Assembly (NCBI RefSeq): GCF_004193775.1
Contig: NC_041021.1
Coordinates: 506,001-570,000, forward strand
Origin: Glycine soja
Lineage: Eukaryota; Streptophyta; Magnoliopsida; Fabales; Fabaceae
DNA: 64,000 nucleotides
Direction of reading: 5' to 3'
Under the pieces are notes generated by a model. The model was not told the origin of the DNA and searched no databases. It saw nothing but the letters and a program-made list of their open reading frames with translations. The position numbers and the translations under genes were made by a program. Of this stretch, positions 49,750-62,566 are shown piece by piece (position 1 is the first letter of the stretch; the number at the start of each line of letters is the position of its first letter).

Positions 49750-50610
49750 CTTCTTTATTCATACAATTCCTTGGACACCTACAACAAAACCTATAGGGTA
49801 GGGTACCCAGCCTAACCAAAAACCTAAATATACCACTAAGACCTTTAAAATATTGAAGCACGAACTCTCTTTGAAAAGTACTCAAGGGCTTGACAAGGTT
49901 AGCCGCTTACTCCCAAGTTCTTGATGCTTCAAAATAGACATCTACAAAAAATAACTTAGATATTTGGCTACACTGATAGAGAGCTTGTTCTGTTAAGAGT
50001 ACTTAGGTTCTCGGTGTGATTGAGTACCCAAGTACATGTATCTCGTGGTAAACCAAGAAATTTGTTCTTTGAAAGTACTTAGGTACTCGATCTAGCCAAG
50101 TACCCCTTATACTACATAAAGATGCCTTTCTTTGAATATACTTGAGTGCTTGGTATAGTCGAGTACCCCCAGATGCCTAGGAATATCCACAAAGCATGAT
50201 TATCTTTAATAAAGACTGTTAAGGTTATAAGTAAAGCCCTTAATGATAATTATAAGAGCATTATCTAATATGGTAATGATGTATAAGGCCCCATATGTCC
50301 AAGGTACGTTTAGATTTGTATAAATAACTTAGAATATTAATGTAAGACACTATTCACATATATTAAATACTCATTTATTGCTCTTATCCGAGAAATGACT
50401 TGATCATGGAGTACTTTTTGCAGGTACCCGTCCTTCGAATCATCGAGTATCAAATAGTGAAGGAAGAAGACCTTGAACAAGGAGCAAGTTAGGAAAAAGA
50501 TTACATGTCTACCCTCATGCAAATACAAAACCTATATTAAATAAACACTTATGAAGATTAACATAAGTTTATATTGTCCCTGGGAGTTTTTGGCACCTTA
50601 AGCAAATGTA
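49750..50610 (+). mobile_element. Degenerate Ty3/gypsy-type LTR
   Basis: The block has repeated 'agtacttaggt.ctcg' and 'gagtacc' modules, a 'tataaataactt' promoter-like stretch at about 50317, and a U5-like tail (atactcatttattgctctta, then 'gaaggaagaagaccttgaac' and 'gagcaagttagg'). It ends near 'ttggcacc', which could be a decayed primer-binding site. This pattern is known to me from legume gypsy LTRs. Boundaries are approximate. Confidence 0.45.
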
Positions 50611-50639
50611 TAACATGGTTATTTAAGGTTCTACTGTAA

Positions 50640-50960
50640 ACAAGAAACTCATCCAAGTAGATGATCATAAACATTATGATAAGTGAGTAAAAAAACATTA
50701 TTCATAGAGCTCATGAATGTATTAGAAGCATTAGTAACCAAAAAATATAACTAACAATTCATACAATTCAAGCTTATTTTAAATGTTATTTTTCATTCAT
50801 CTCCCTCTTCCCAGGTTAATTTGATGATAATTATTCTTAAGAATAATTTTAGAACACTTAATAAAACCTGATACTCAAATAGTATGCCATCTAATCTCAA
50901 TATGAGATAATGATATACTTAATAGTTATTTTGCACAAGACTCTACAAAAAAACACATCC
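50640..50960 (-). pseudogene. Degraded Ty3/gypsy reverse-transcriptase fragment
   Basis: On the minus strand, frames with several breaks read NNYHQINLGRG and TNASNTFMSSMNNVF. These match the 'YHQI....GDE' and 'TNAPSTFMRLMN' blocks of gypsy RTs in the right order and at the right spacing. It lies next to a plus-oriented LTR, so the two are probably from different insertions. Confidence 0.5.
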
Positions 50961-51451
50961 GCCATAAATCATTTTCTTGGGCATTATAATTACTACAACA
51001 TTAACATGATGTGGTATGATTGATAAAATAATCTTATTCCCTCAAATATGTAATTAGAGGTTTAATTTTCATATCCATGTATATAAAAAACATTTATTAA
51101 AAAATGTTAATTCCTTAAATTGATCTCAATGTTTTAAGGAATTAGTTTATGATTTCTAACTAAAGAATGCCTTGATTTCGTCGATAGAAGAACACAAGAA
51201 AACAACACATAAATTCAAATTTTTTCTCATGAGTTCCTCGACTTGACATCAAACCTCTAATATAACTTAGAATCTCTCTAATTTCTTCTTGATTGACTCT
51301 ACAAGGTGCTCTATTAGGTATAGAAACCCCTCATGAAATTAATTCTATGTTCAATATCCTCTCAAAGGAGAGAGAAGAGAGCCCATCAAATACATGAAAA
51401 CACATCTTGAAACTTGTCTAACATTACGTTCATTGATCCATACACCAATAC

Positions 51452-52363
51452 CTAGGGGTGAGTATACGAATCGATTCGACTAATTTAAGGCCAGACCCAC
51501 GAAGCCCGTGTTTTATATGGGCCATATAAATCTGGTTTGCGAAATAAATAGACATTTTTTAAAGTTCGTATCCAGCCTGCAAAGCTAGCAGATAAATAAA
51601 CCGGTCAGCGAGCCTAAATTATTCTTTTATTTTTTTTAAAAAAGTGTGAACACACTAAAAAAATTGATAAAAGGTGGCTTAGAAACACTGTTGCTAGCAA
51701 GGTTCTTCCTAACACCTGAAGCACAAGTTCTAATAATTAGTAATTTAGTATCCTACATTTAGAATTATTATTTTTTAATTTAAAAATATAGACAAAGGGT
51801 GGTGAAGAGGGTGACCATACCAATGAATGAAGAGAGAAGAAGACGTAGGGTGGTGCGGTCATGTAGGCCTACGAGGTTGAGGACTTAAGGTCAACTCAAG
51901 GTGGCACCGATGCAGCCATGGAGGCGTGACGCAGGGATGCACGACTTGAAAGGGAGGAGGCGGGGTGCAAGGAGGCACGACTCGCTGGGGAGTAAGGTCG
52001 CCGAACAGGGTCACCGAACTTGCAGTCACGGCTTGCGGGGGAGGAGGAGGAGTGGCGGTGGCTATGTGTTCTCAAAGGAGAAGGAAATGGAACTCCAAAT
52101 TAGGTTTTTTTGGTGGGATGTGAGGTATTCCGAACAGGGTCTCCTTGGCTTGGGTTGGTTGTTGGCAAAACAAAACACACAAGTTCACTCACCTCGTCTT
52201 AGACCGTAACGAATAGGAATAAGTTCGTGGACTTTGGGAATTAAGCCTATAAAATCCACGAATTAAACATACTAGACCTAAAATCCGATATTATTATATG
52301 GGTTCAAAAAATTAAATCCATAATTCACAACTTGCGCGTGTGCCTACATCTATACTCACCCCT
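51452..52363. mobile_element. Non-autonomous hAT element with perfect 8-bp TSD
   Basis: A 912-bp element with termini CTAGGGGTGAGTATA and TATACTCACCCCT. It is flanked by the perfect 8-bp direct repeat accaatac (51444-51451 and 52364-52371), as expected for hAT superfamily insertion. Near the left end lies a 'cccgtgttttatatgggcc' palindrome. The centre (51.88-52.2 kb) is unusually GC-rich and open for about 100 codons but shows no transposase motif. The element ends only about 300 bp upstream of the CHR19-like start codon, so it lies in that promoter. Confidence 0.8.
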
Positions 52364-52610
52364 ACCAATACATCATCAAAACTTTCCACAAGAGTGTATA
52401 TATATCCTCTAAAAAAAAAGGGTTCAGAATAACCGAAATAATTTTTTTCCCATAAAGTTACAAACCAAGAGCCATACATTCCATGAATTGAAAAGAACAC
52501 TCTTGCGTGACAATCCCCGCGCGTCCCTTTGGTTTTTCTGACTCCGATTCTCCATTTTTCTTCTCACTCCACAACGTGTTTCTCGTAACAACAACACTCC
52601 TTCACTTTCA

Positions 52611-52636
52611 ACTCTCTCTCTCTCTCTCTCTCTCTA
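52611..52636. repeat. (CT)n tract in the CHR19-like 5' UTR
   Basis: A run of CT repeats 38 bases before the start codon, typical of plant 5' leaders and promoter-proximal regions. Confidence 0.85.
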
Positions 52637-52673
52637 GGGCAAGCACACACACGCAAACACCACACTTTCCACA

Positions 52674-55600
52674 ATGAAGCCAGAGTTGTACGAAATCTCC
52701 GACGACGAATGGGAGAACCACTCCTTCAAACCCTCGCAAGTTCTGAAGCGGCCTCGCACTTCGTCTCCTCCTTCTCCGCCACCCATCGAATCCTTCGCTT
52801 ACACCTCCAACTCCAAGGTCGACGTTTCAAGCGAAAACGACGACGACAGCGATTGCGTCGAAATCGCGCCGGAATCCGCTAATTTCCGCGACAATCTCAA
52901 CGACCTCGAGGACGCTGACGTGGACGACGAACCGGTACCGGCGTCCCGCGGCCGGAGGTTCGTAATCGACGACGACGACGAGGAAGACGGTGAGGAGGAG
53001 AACGGGGGAAGGGATGGACACGTGGCGGAATTGTATGATGTTGAGTCGAGCGAGGAGGAAGAGGAAGACGTTGATGAATTGAACGAGAACGACGTTGTTG
53101 GAAGGGCTTTGCACAAGTGCGCGCGAATCTCCGCAGAGTTGAAGGGCGAACTCTTCGGTTCCTCCGGGACCGCGTGCGAGAGGTATTCCGAGGTGGAATC
53201 TTCGTCAGTGAGGATTGTGACTCAGGTTAAACGACGATTCATTTTTTGTTAGGTTGAAACTTGAAATTGAAATTTTATGTTCGTTTGAGGTAAAGCTGCC
53301 TGTCGTTGATTTGTGTAGGAGGATGTTGACGTTGCGTGCGGGTCTGAGGAGGATTCGGATTTTCAGCCTCTGCTCAAGCCGTATCAGTTGGTTGGCGTCA
53401 ATTTTTTGCTTCTCTTGTATCGGAAGGGGATTGGAGGAGGTAAATGTTAGGGTTTTTATGATGTTCTGGGTTTAGGTCATGCGGAATTGGTTTGTGCGTT
53501 TAGCTTTATTGGATTTTTTTTTTTTAAAAGTTGAATATTTCTGTTTGTAATTATGCGATAAGTTTGTGTATAGGAGATTAGGAGGTAATTTGTTAGGGTT
53601 TTTGAAGGGCTTTATGTTGTGCTGAGTTTAATCTATTGTGTGCTTGTGCATGCTTGTGGTTGTGTTGTGGACTATGTACGTAATGTCCTTCTGAAAACAC
53701 TAGAGTGGATTGATTAATGCCTCTTTCATTATGGATTTCTCAATCTTGTGACGTTTTTTGTTCCTGGTCATGCATTCTTTGTTGCGGAATAGCATATTTG
53801 CTTTGTATTTGGTGTTTGCAGCTGCTGAATTTGTGCTATTGAAACAATATAATGGAATGCCATTGCGATTTATGTTTACTGATGATGGGCCTAGCTTTAG
53901 CTTAATTAATTGTTTTTTTTTTATATTTGAATATTTCTGGTTTTAATTATGCAATAAGTTTGTGCATTAGAGATTAGTGTCATGAATCAAGTGATTGATA
54001 TTTTATTTCATGTGTCACCCAGCCATATTGGCAGATGAAATGGGTCTTGGCAAAACAGTTCAGGTACGTATCCTGTTTTTTATTATTTTAATATGTTTCT
54101 AATTTGTTTGTATTCCTAATCCTTTACTTTTCAAGTAAGATATGCCATATGTTCTTGTCTTCCAGGCCATCACATATTTAACTTTGCTGAAACACTTGCA
54201 CAATGATTCTGGTCCACATCTTATAGTATGTCCTGCTTCTGTTCTGGAAAACTGGGAAAGGGAATTAAAAAGGTGGTGTCCATCCTTTTCTGTTCTTCAA
54301 TACCATGGGGCCGGACGTGCAGCTTACTGCAAGGAGTTGAACTCCCTGTCCAAGGCGGGATTGCCTCCTCCATTTAATGTTCTTCTTGTGTGTTATTCAC
54401 TTTTCGAACGACACAGGTTGATTTCTATATACTTAAGTGCTATTTATATTTGTTGTCGTCAAATGATAATTAAATTTTTATAATTTTTATTCTTGCTAGT
54501 GCACAGCAGAAAGATGATCGCAAAATCCTGAAGCGGTGGAGGTGGAGCTGTGTGATAATGGATGAGGCACATGCTTTGAAGGACAAAAATAGCTTTAGGT
54601 GGAAAAATCTGATGTCTGTTGCAAGAAATGCGAACCAACGCTTGATGCTGACAGGGACACCACTTCAGAATGATCTGCATGTATGTATTGCTTATAGACT
54701 ATAATATAGTGAATTTCTTTGCTGCAGTGCCTCTGTTTTTTCATTTACTTGTTTGTTGTTGCTTAATTAAACAAGCTTTTGCTACATTACTGGAATAATC
54801 TCTTAAAAAAATTCATATGTTGTGGCTGGACAAATATTACAAAGACAAGTTTATATACTAAAGCATATTTGGAAACTGTTCATTGCTAAAGCATGATTCA
54901 GGTTCTAACATTTAACTGTTCAATATCTGATGTGTCAAACATGTGTAATGCTTTAAGTTATCCACTGAATGTTACTGTAAGCTGAATGTTTAGTCTCATA
55001 AATTGTTTGGTATTTCGTTTGTATAATTTGAAATGTTATTGTTTCTTTCCAATTCTCAACGGGCTTCTATTTTTTATTGAAAACAATGTGGTGGATGGGA
55101 TTAGCCAGAACAAAAGCTGAAGGAGTAAACTACATTTAGGAAGAAGAGATGGATGGATAGACATCAGATATCTTGAGTTTTTTATTTTTTTATTTTAAGA
55201 CATGTGAGTAGGATTATTAAAGGTTTTTAAGACATGTTGATTTTTCTAGCATTAATATAAATGTAGTTGCTGATGCTAGCTTTGTTATGAATTTGTTTCA
55301 GGAGTTATGGTCATTGTTGGAGTTTATGCTGCCTGATATTTTTGCTTCTGAAGATGTTGACCTGAAAAAGTTATTAAATGCAGAAGATAGAGATTTAATT
55401 GGTCGTATGAAGTCCATCTTAGGGCCATTTATTTTACGGCGACTGAAATCTGATGTGATGCAACAACTTGTTCCAAAAATACAGCAGGTATGTCCGTCAC
55501 TTTTGGTGCCAATTTCATTTTTTGTTATACTCTTCATTTTCAACATGTCCTTATTTCTGTTTGTCTCATAGGCTAATTTTTGTTACTGTAGGTTGAATAT

Positions 55601-58600
55601 GTTATAATGGAAAAGCAGCAGGAAACTGCTTACAAGGAAGCCATTGAAGAGTATCGTGCTGTGTCACAAGCTCGGATGGCAAAATGTTCTGATCTTAATT
55701 CAAAAAGTGTTCTTGAAGTTCTTCCTCGACGACAGATAAACAACTATTTTGTTCAGTTTCGCAAGGTTCTTGATATATGTTTTGACTTTAAAATCCAGCT
55801 ATTTTTTTTTTGGATTTATACAGCTCTTTTATTTGGTTATATATTCTTTTGTTATTCCAGATAGCAAACCATCCCTTGTTAATAAGGCGAATCTACAGTG
55901 ACGAGGATGTCATTCGCTTTGCTAGGAAGCTACATCCGATGGGTGCTTTTGGTTTTGAATGTACTTTGGACAGAGTTATAGAGGAGCTTAAAAACTACAA
56001 TGACTTCTCTATTCACCGGGTAAATTTTCTGCTCAGAACAATTCAGTTACTGGCCATCTCTATGTTTGGCTTGCATCAATATGCTGACGTGTTTTGTGTT
56101 AAGCCCTCCCAAAGTGCTAAATGTGGTTGTGTTAGATTGAGATAGTGGTACTATTGTGTTGCCTGGCAACTGACAGTCACAATTGGTCCATTATGGAGCG
56201 TTTTTGTGAAAACACACATTTTGCCAACTCTTCTTCATTGTTTATGCATTGAATTTTGTGAAAACATACAATGAAATCAATAATTTTACTGCTTCAGAAC
56301 CTCTTTAGTGGTTGTTTTTCATTCAAAATTCAGCAGCCAGAACACTTGTTTATGCATTAAATTTTTAGTTTATGCCTAAGAGGCTTAAATTTATTTAGGA
56401 TTTATTGCATTTGGTAGATGTGTTAGAACAGGATGAAACATGTCGCATGAGTTTTGTTCTATATTTGGTGCATGGCGTTCTATAAATAAAATAAAAGTGG
56501 TACATTTTGGTTCCACTAAAAGGGTGGAGCTAAGGAGTTCTTAATGGTGTAGATATTCCATTCAGTTGTGTTCACATGTCAAATGACACGTTTTCCTTGT
56601 GTGCCTTGGCTCTGTTGTATTGACTTATTAGTTATGCCTTAGATCAATGATAATTGTGTAAAGCTATGACTTTGATTATTAATGCTGGAAATGTGTTAGA
56701 TTTAGTATTGATGAGAATTTGTGAGAAAATTTAGTGTTTCAAAGAGAATTTTGTTGTATTCAAGCAATCTGATTACAGATCAGTAACACTTAAGTATTTA
56801 TAGACTGAACAGAAGCTGTTCTATAACAAAATATATGACAGTTTCGAGTGTAGCTAACTAACTTGTACACCTGGAAACAGCTTGAGCATCAACGTCCTTA
56901 CAATGCAACATGACGAGCTAACAGAGAGCCAAGTGTATGTGTGTTGAGTTGGTCATTGACATTACATGGAAGTACAAGAATGGTTATTTCAACCAACTGC
57001 TTTTTATTTAACTTGGACTTTTACGTGAGTCAACCCTTCTTTTGGCATCTCTAATAATGTTTTAGGCACAACAAAGAAGGAAAACATCAAGGTCCAATAT
57101 GTCAAGTAGCTACTGAAAATATGCAACAACAACAACCATGCCTGAACTATCTTATTGGGTCAGAAAAATGGATCAAACAGTGTCATTAGGCTCAGAAAAT
57201 AAAATTTTAATGAAATCATTTGGATTATTTTTTTAATGATTTCTGCTAAAGTTTTCTTATATATTTTTTCTTTTCATTGTATGATTGCCCAGTAACTGCA
57301 TTATATTATTGGTTTCTAGCTACAAATTACAATGTTTAATTGATTTAGGTTTGCTGGTACCGTTATATAACTATTTTAACTTTTTTTCCCAATTTTTGTC
57401 ATAATTCCTCTTATGTTGCTCAGTATTAGGTTGTGTTCACATTCTAAAGAGGTAGAATGTAGTAATATTTCATCGATACAAGCTTTTATGATGGCATTGT
57501 AATTAAAGAATTTTACTTGATTGTTGTTTCTACTGTGGATAGCATTTGCTTAAATTTCAAGCTGTAAATTTTTTATTTGCAGCTTTTACTTCATTATGGT
57601 GTCAATGATAGAAAGGGGATCCTTCCAGATAAGCATGTTATGCTTTCTGCAAAATGTCGGGTATGATTTTTGTGACTCTAAAAATTCTGTAATTGTCAAC
57701 TATACAGCGGCAGACATGATTATGTGCTGGGTATGCTGAGATTGAGCTTCTCCATGGATAATGTAGGCCTTAGCAGAACTTCTTCCTTCACTAAAGGAGG
57801 GTGGTCATCGAGCCTTGATCTTTAGTCAATGGACTTCAATGCTTGACATATTGGAGTGGACTTTGGATGTCATTGGATTGACCTATAAACGGCTTGATGG
57901 AAGGTATTTCTGTTTTTTGGACATTAAGACTCTTTAATAGCTAAATAATCTATGACATGTTTTATATAGGATTATTTTGGTCAGCACTTCAACAAACAAG
58001 GAGAAAGTTAAGTCATCTATGATAATGATATGACAAAAAGTAATCTAGTGTTTGTGTATGCATGACAAATTTGTTGCTAAATTTATTTGAGGGTTGGATG
58101 AATAGTTGGAATGTAAATGAGTGATGCTTTTAAATAGAAGCAGATGCAAGGTAATTGTGACTTAAAATGTCTTATAAAAAAGTGTAGCCTTTTTCCTTTC
58201 TTGTTTTACTCTACACATGAAGATGAAACACTCACCTGACACTCCTTATCCATTTACTTAACTTTTTAATTATGTTTCAATATTATGCATGAGGGTGAGT
58301 CTTGGTGGGATGTTAAGTTCGCTAGCCAGACACAACTAGGTCAGAGCGTCATGCACTAGGTCACCCTTTATGCATTAACATTTATGCAGCTTATGCATGG
58401 TAGAATATGGAAACTGAGTCCAATTTGTGAAACAGTTGGGGAATCATGGCTGACTATTATTATACAAAATGTAGACAAGCTGCAGAAGTTCTCTCTCTCG
58501 CACATACATGCACATACAGATACATGGTAAAAAAATGAAAGTTATTAGGTAGGCATTGAGGAAGTACTGCTTAGAAGTAAGAAACAATGAGAACAAAACA

Positions 58601-60923
58601 GAAAACAGCAAAAAGCAAAAAGAAACAAGACAAATGCTAAACCATCTCTACTGTGTTTTTCTTTTTTATTTTTTGGAAGGCAGAAAATATATATTATTAA
58701 TAAAAAACACAGCAGTACCAGAGGTACTGGTGAGATATACACAAGTACAAGACACCTACAGTGTCACCCTCCAAAAACAAAGGAAAACCCAATCAGGACC
58801 CCACCACATAAGATAAAAGCAGAAGCTGAGTGTAGTCAATGTTGTCAAAATTGAGATCCTATCTAGGATTGAGATGGGAGGAAAGAAACCTAAATTGTGT
58901 GACATAATCGCGAATGTAAGATTCTGCTTAAATATAAAACTATATTCAACACATCCACATAGTAACCTAAATGAGAAAAATATCTTATAAGTAAACTAAT
59001 ACTCAATGAAACATAAATTGAAAATGTGCAAAATGCTAAAAAAACAACTGTTGGAAAGCCTTAATTGTGGGACCCCTACATGCCTTAGTTGCGGCCTCTT
59101 TGGGGTTTCCTGAATTGCAACCACGAGGGTGGTAGTTTAGTCCCACATTGGCTAGTGATATGGCCAAATTGAAGTATATAAGTGGAGGCAACCCTCACCT
59201 TATAAGCTGGATTTTGTGGGGTTGAGTTAGGCTCATAACACACATTTTAATTATGGTATCAAAGCCTATCCTAGATCTATTGTTGAGCCACTTGCATTGT
59301 CATGCTCCAAGTTGAGTGTCCTGGGCGTGAGGGGGAGTGTTGGAAAGCTGCCTTAATTGTGGTCCCCCTTAGCCTTCCTTAGTTGCGGCTTCTTTGGGGG
59401 CCTGCCTTAATTGTTGCCTCAAGGGTGGTGGGGTGGTTTAGTCCCACAGCGACGGGATATATGGCCAAATTAAAGTATATAAGTTGAGACAACCCTTACC
59501 TTACAAGCTTGTTTAAGCCGGTTTTGTAGGATTGAGTTAGATCCAAATTCACATTTTAATAACAAAGTCACAATTTAAGTTTTTGACCATGAAAAAACTA
59601 ACAATACCATGGTAAGATATGACAACAGAATGTTTGACAATGATATAATTTATGTTCTTTTCACTCATCCTAGACACAAAAGGAGGGTTTTGTTCATGAA
59701 TTGATCTTTCCATTTGAGAGTAAGATATCCAGAAATGATATTCAGGTGTTTGATATTCATATCTAGGCTGGGCTTTGGAACCTACTCCCAAATGTTCTAT
59801 TACAAAACAAAATTATTCTTTAAAGTATATAATTTCCTTGCCATTGTCAAATATGAGAAACTCTGAAGCCCTTCATGAGATCCCTTGCGCTCTTGTAATC
59901 AACAGGATTGGAACATCAATCACTAACTAAAACATGCTGTTTTGTTAGTGTCCGTATCCTTAAAACTGTGCTTTGACTTAAGATTTTCCTTGAGTAGTGA
60001 GAGAAATTTTAATTTTATATAGTAATATGATGTACTAATACTTATATTAATTTTGTGATGCACTGTATTAAGTATACTGCAGTAGCATTATAGCTATGAA
60101 GTTGAGAGAAGATGGAGATTTTAGCTTTACTATTTTACCTTTCCTTTTTATGTGCTGATTCATTTGAGTCCCTTGTACTACCTCCTTTTAATAAATTAGC
60201 TGTTTCATATCTAAAGAATTATTAATTAATTAATCAATAATTACTAGAGAACAAGTTAACACTCCAGTTTTGATCTTCCATTGATGAAGTGTGATTTTGT
60301 GTAAAAGTTTGCACCATTTTCAACTATTATTCACCAGAGATTGCTTTCCCTTGCTCTTTATAATCTTAAAGATCCTACTATTTGACTGCCAGTACACAGG
60401 TAGCGGAGAGGCAAACAATAGTTGATACGTTCAATAACGATACTTCAATTTTTGCATGCTTACTTTCCACAAGAGCTGGTGGACAGGGCTTAAATTTAAC
60501 AGGAGCTGATACAGTTGTAATTCATGACATGGATTTTAACCCACAGATTGATAGACAAGCCGAAGATCGTTGCCATCGAATTGGTCAAACAAAGCCTGTA
60601 ACCATACATCGGTATTTATCTATTATTTTGCTTCTCTCCCATTAACATTAGAAAAGTGTTAACCCTTGTATGCTTTTTCTTTTTGTTAAACTCTAAGCCC
60701 TACAAACTGGATATCTATTTGAATGTCTTTGTGACTGCTTTCTTATGACATATTCCATTGAAGGCTGGTGACAAAGGGAACGGTTGATGAAAATGTGTAC
60801 GAGATTGCAAAAAGAAAGCTAGTATTAGATGCTGCTGTTCTCGAGTCCATGGAGGAGATTAATGAAGGTGAATTGCCCGAGAAGACCATGGGAGAGATAT
60901 TGTCTGCAATTTTATTGAGTTAA
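52674..60923 (+). CDS. CHR19: SNF2 chromatin remodeler, CHR19/ETL1 (Fun30/SMARCAD1) group, twelve exons
   Basis: Exons: 52674-53225, 53319-53439, 54023-54063, 54166-54416, 54500-54680, 55302-55487, 55592-55765, 55861-56019, 57583-57660, 57767-57903, 60393-60611 and 60764-60923. All are GT-AG and phases match, giving 752 residues. Residues 1-200 are acidic and Ser-rich ([24 protein letters not shown]). The SNF2 ATPase follows: [20 protein letters not shown], motif [12 protein letters not shown] (about 228-238), [19 protein letters not shown], motif II DEAH (about 343), LTGTPLQND, and the [10 protein letters not shown] bridge. The helicase C half has [38 protein letters not shown] and [15 protein letters not shown] (motif VI). 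These proteins use ATP to move nucleosomes in the nucleus. Introns 8 and 10 are large and hold retroelement remnants; the frame is otherwise intact. No CUE domain was seen. Confidence 0.93.
56690..57000 (-). mobile_element. Possible copia-like LTR fragment in intron 8 of the CHR19-like gene
   Basis: On the minus strand the sequence reads like the end of a copia LTR: 'tataaatacttaagtgttac', then 'cttgaatacaacaaaattct' and 'cactaaattttctcacaa'. No PBS or coding region follows. The assignment rests on general resemblance only. Confidence 0.3.
58660..58830 (-). mobile_element. Antisense LINE 3' tail in intron 10 of the CHR19-like gene
   Basis: The reverse complement matches the LINE 3' UTR at 36.9-37.04 kb in order: 'ggttttcctttg', 'ggagggtgacac', 'ccagtacctctggtactg', 'ttattaataatatatatttt', 'ctgccttcc', then a poly-A-like tail. 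It is another 5'-truncated copy of the same or a close LINE family, inserted against the gene's direction. Confidence 0.65.
59049..59560 (+). mobile_element. TRIM element (terminal-repeat retrotransposon in miniature)
   Basis: Two direct LTRs, 59049-59251 and 59338-59560, both start TGTTGGAAAGC and end in CACATTTTAAT. They share 'ttgcggc.tctttggggg', 'tggtttagtccca', 'atggccaaattaaagtatat' and 'gattgagttag'. Two bases after the 5' LTR lies TGGTATCAAAGCC, one mismatch from the usual initiator-Met tRNA primer site. The 86-bp interior ends in a polypurine tract (GTGAGGGGGAG) directly before the 3' LTR. Total size is 512 bp with no coding capacity, which defines a TRIM. A near target duplication (aacaa at 59043-59047 and 59561-59565, one base off the left end) supports direct insertion. 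It is in sense orientation in intron 10 of the CHR19-like gene. Confidence 0.85.
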
Positions 60924-62039
60924 AATATTGATCTAAGAAAAACAGTTTAATTTATCATCACTTCATTCCTATAGTTCGAATCTTGAATTAATCTGTTGAT
61001 TTGGGATAGAAGAGAACTGGCTGCCTACAAATTGGCAAGAATGCGGTACCAGTATTGATGTACATTATAATCAATAGGAGAATTAGTATAAAAAGTCATG
61101 GCGAAGATTAACAAATTTGTTGAACATTAATTATTCCTGAAGCACTAATGAAGCCTTACCCTTTCCATATCTATACTTTCCTTGAACTAGTCAGTTAAAG
61201 CTGTAATATATGTGCAGCCTAGTCACTTTGATTTATCCTGTTTTTGCTTGAGAAAGATGTATGGTTAATATTGATTACTGTCTATAGATATACGATATTC
61301 ACATCTACCTCATTGAATTTGGTATTTTTTTTAGTCTCAATCTCTGCCGCCGTTTTTATCATAAAGCCCTTTGAGGATGCTGTCAATTCCTGAGGCCTTT
61401 CAGGTCTGTCTGGATACAAGCCAAAAGTGCTTTTGAGTGTTTATCTGCCGGAAATATAATTTTTTTTTTCATTAGATAAGTTTTTTAAAACATTTTTAAT
61501 CTTATATCCAAACAAGCTCAAATGTTCTTCGGAACCACTGTCCGATAAACTTGTTGACTGTTTTGGGAAACTGGCAACCGATAAACTTGAACTTAACTCA
61601 AATTTGAGGTAGGCCAAGTAGAGCATCGCAATATCGAGGATAGTTGTTGCTTTCCCCTTGCAGTTAAAATGCGCAATGCGGCATCATATTCGTATTTGGA
61701 GGAATGGGACCGTATGGACTTTGGTGAAAGCAAGAAATAGAAAATAAAAATGAATTGTAGAAAGTTTAGTGAAAACTTATTGTAAATGTAGCACTATCCT
61801 TGCATTAATGGTTGAGTATCGAATAGTGATAGTTGCTTACTTTCTACTTTTGCAAGTGGTATTTGAAAAAAAAAATGTACGAAATAGAGATAGTTATATA
61901 CGTAAACAATTATTTGATATTCAAATAATAAAATTAATTTAAACAACCTTTTGACATTCTTTTCAATATACTGTTATGGGATAAATTACGAGTCTTATTG
62001 AATTATTTGGATTCCTTTGATTAGATTTGTCTTTTTTTT
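60924..62039. other. 3' flank of the CHR19-like gene
   Basis: Presumed 3' UTR for the first few hundred bases, then noncoding AT-rich DNA. No clear poly-A signal could be singled out, and I see no further gene. Confidence 0.5.
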
Positions 62040-62566
62040 TTTACTAAATTATAATTTTGATATTCCTAATTTTTAAACTTTTGATTTTTAATTATAATAT
62101 TTAATTCTCTAATTTTATAGATTAATGATTTTGATTTCCTTAGACATATTATTAATTAATAATTATGATTATTAGAAATATTAAATTAATTATAAATTAA
62201 GTAAAAATTATGATTCATTAATTTTTTAATAAAAGATTATTAATCTTAATGTGGTGTTGCTCCCCGTGGATTTGCATACACAAAAGAGATGGAAGAGATA
62301 TTTGTAGAGAAGAGAAGGAGCACATTGTTGTAGAGAACTAGGATTATTAATTTTTTAATTGAATTTTAATAATTAATATTTTTCATTAATTTATAATTAA
62401 CTTAATAACTTAATTAATTAATCATATTTATTTGTTAATAATCTATCAATAGGATCAAAATCATAAATTTATAAATTAGAGAGATCAAATGTTACAATTA
62501 AAATTGAAGGGGACCAAAATCATGGATTTGATAAACTAGGTAGACCAAAATTATAATTTAACTTTT
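62040..62566. mobile_element. Foldback/long-TIR element
   Basis: About 525 bp with arms of more than 100 bp. The left start aaattataattttgatattc pairs with the right end gaccaaaattataattta, and 'tctctaattttatagattaa' pairs with 'ataaattagagaga'. A non-palindromic block (62250-62340, 'ggtgttgctccccgtggatt') lies in the middle. No coding region is present. Confidence 0.55.

Noticed and set aside
51901..52209. 102-codon open frame in GC-rich DNA
   Set aside because: It lies inside the non-autonomous hAT element. It has no transposase or host-protein signature and its composition reflects GC-rich repeat sequence.
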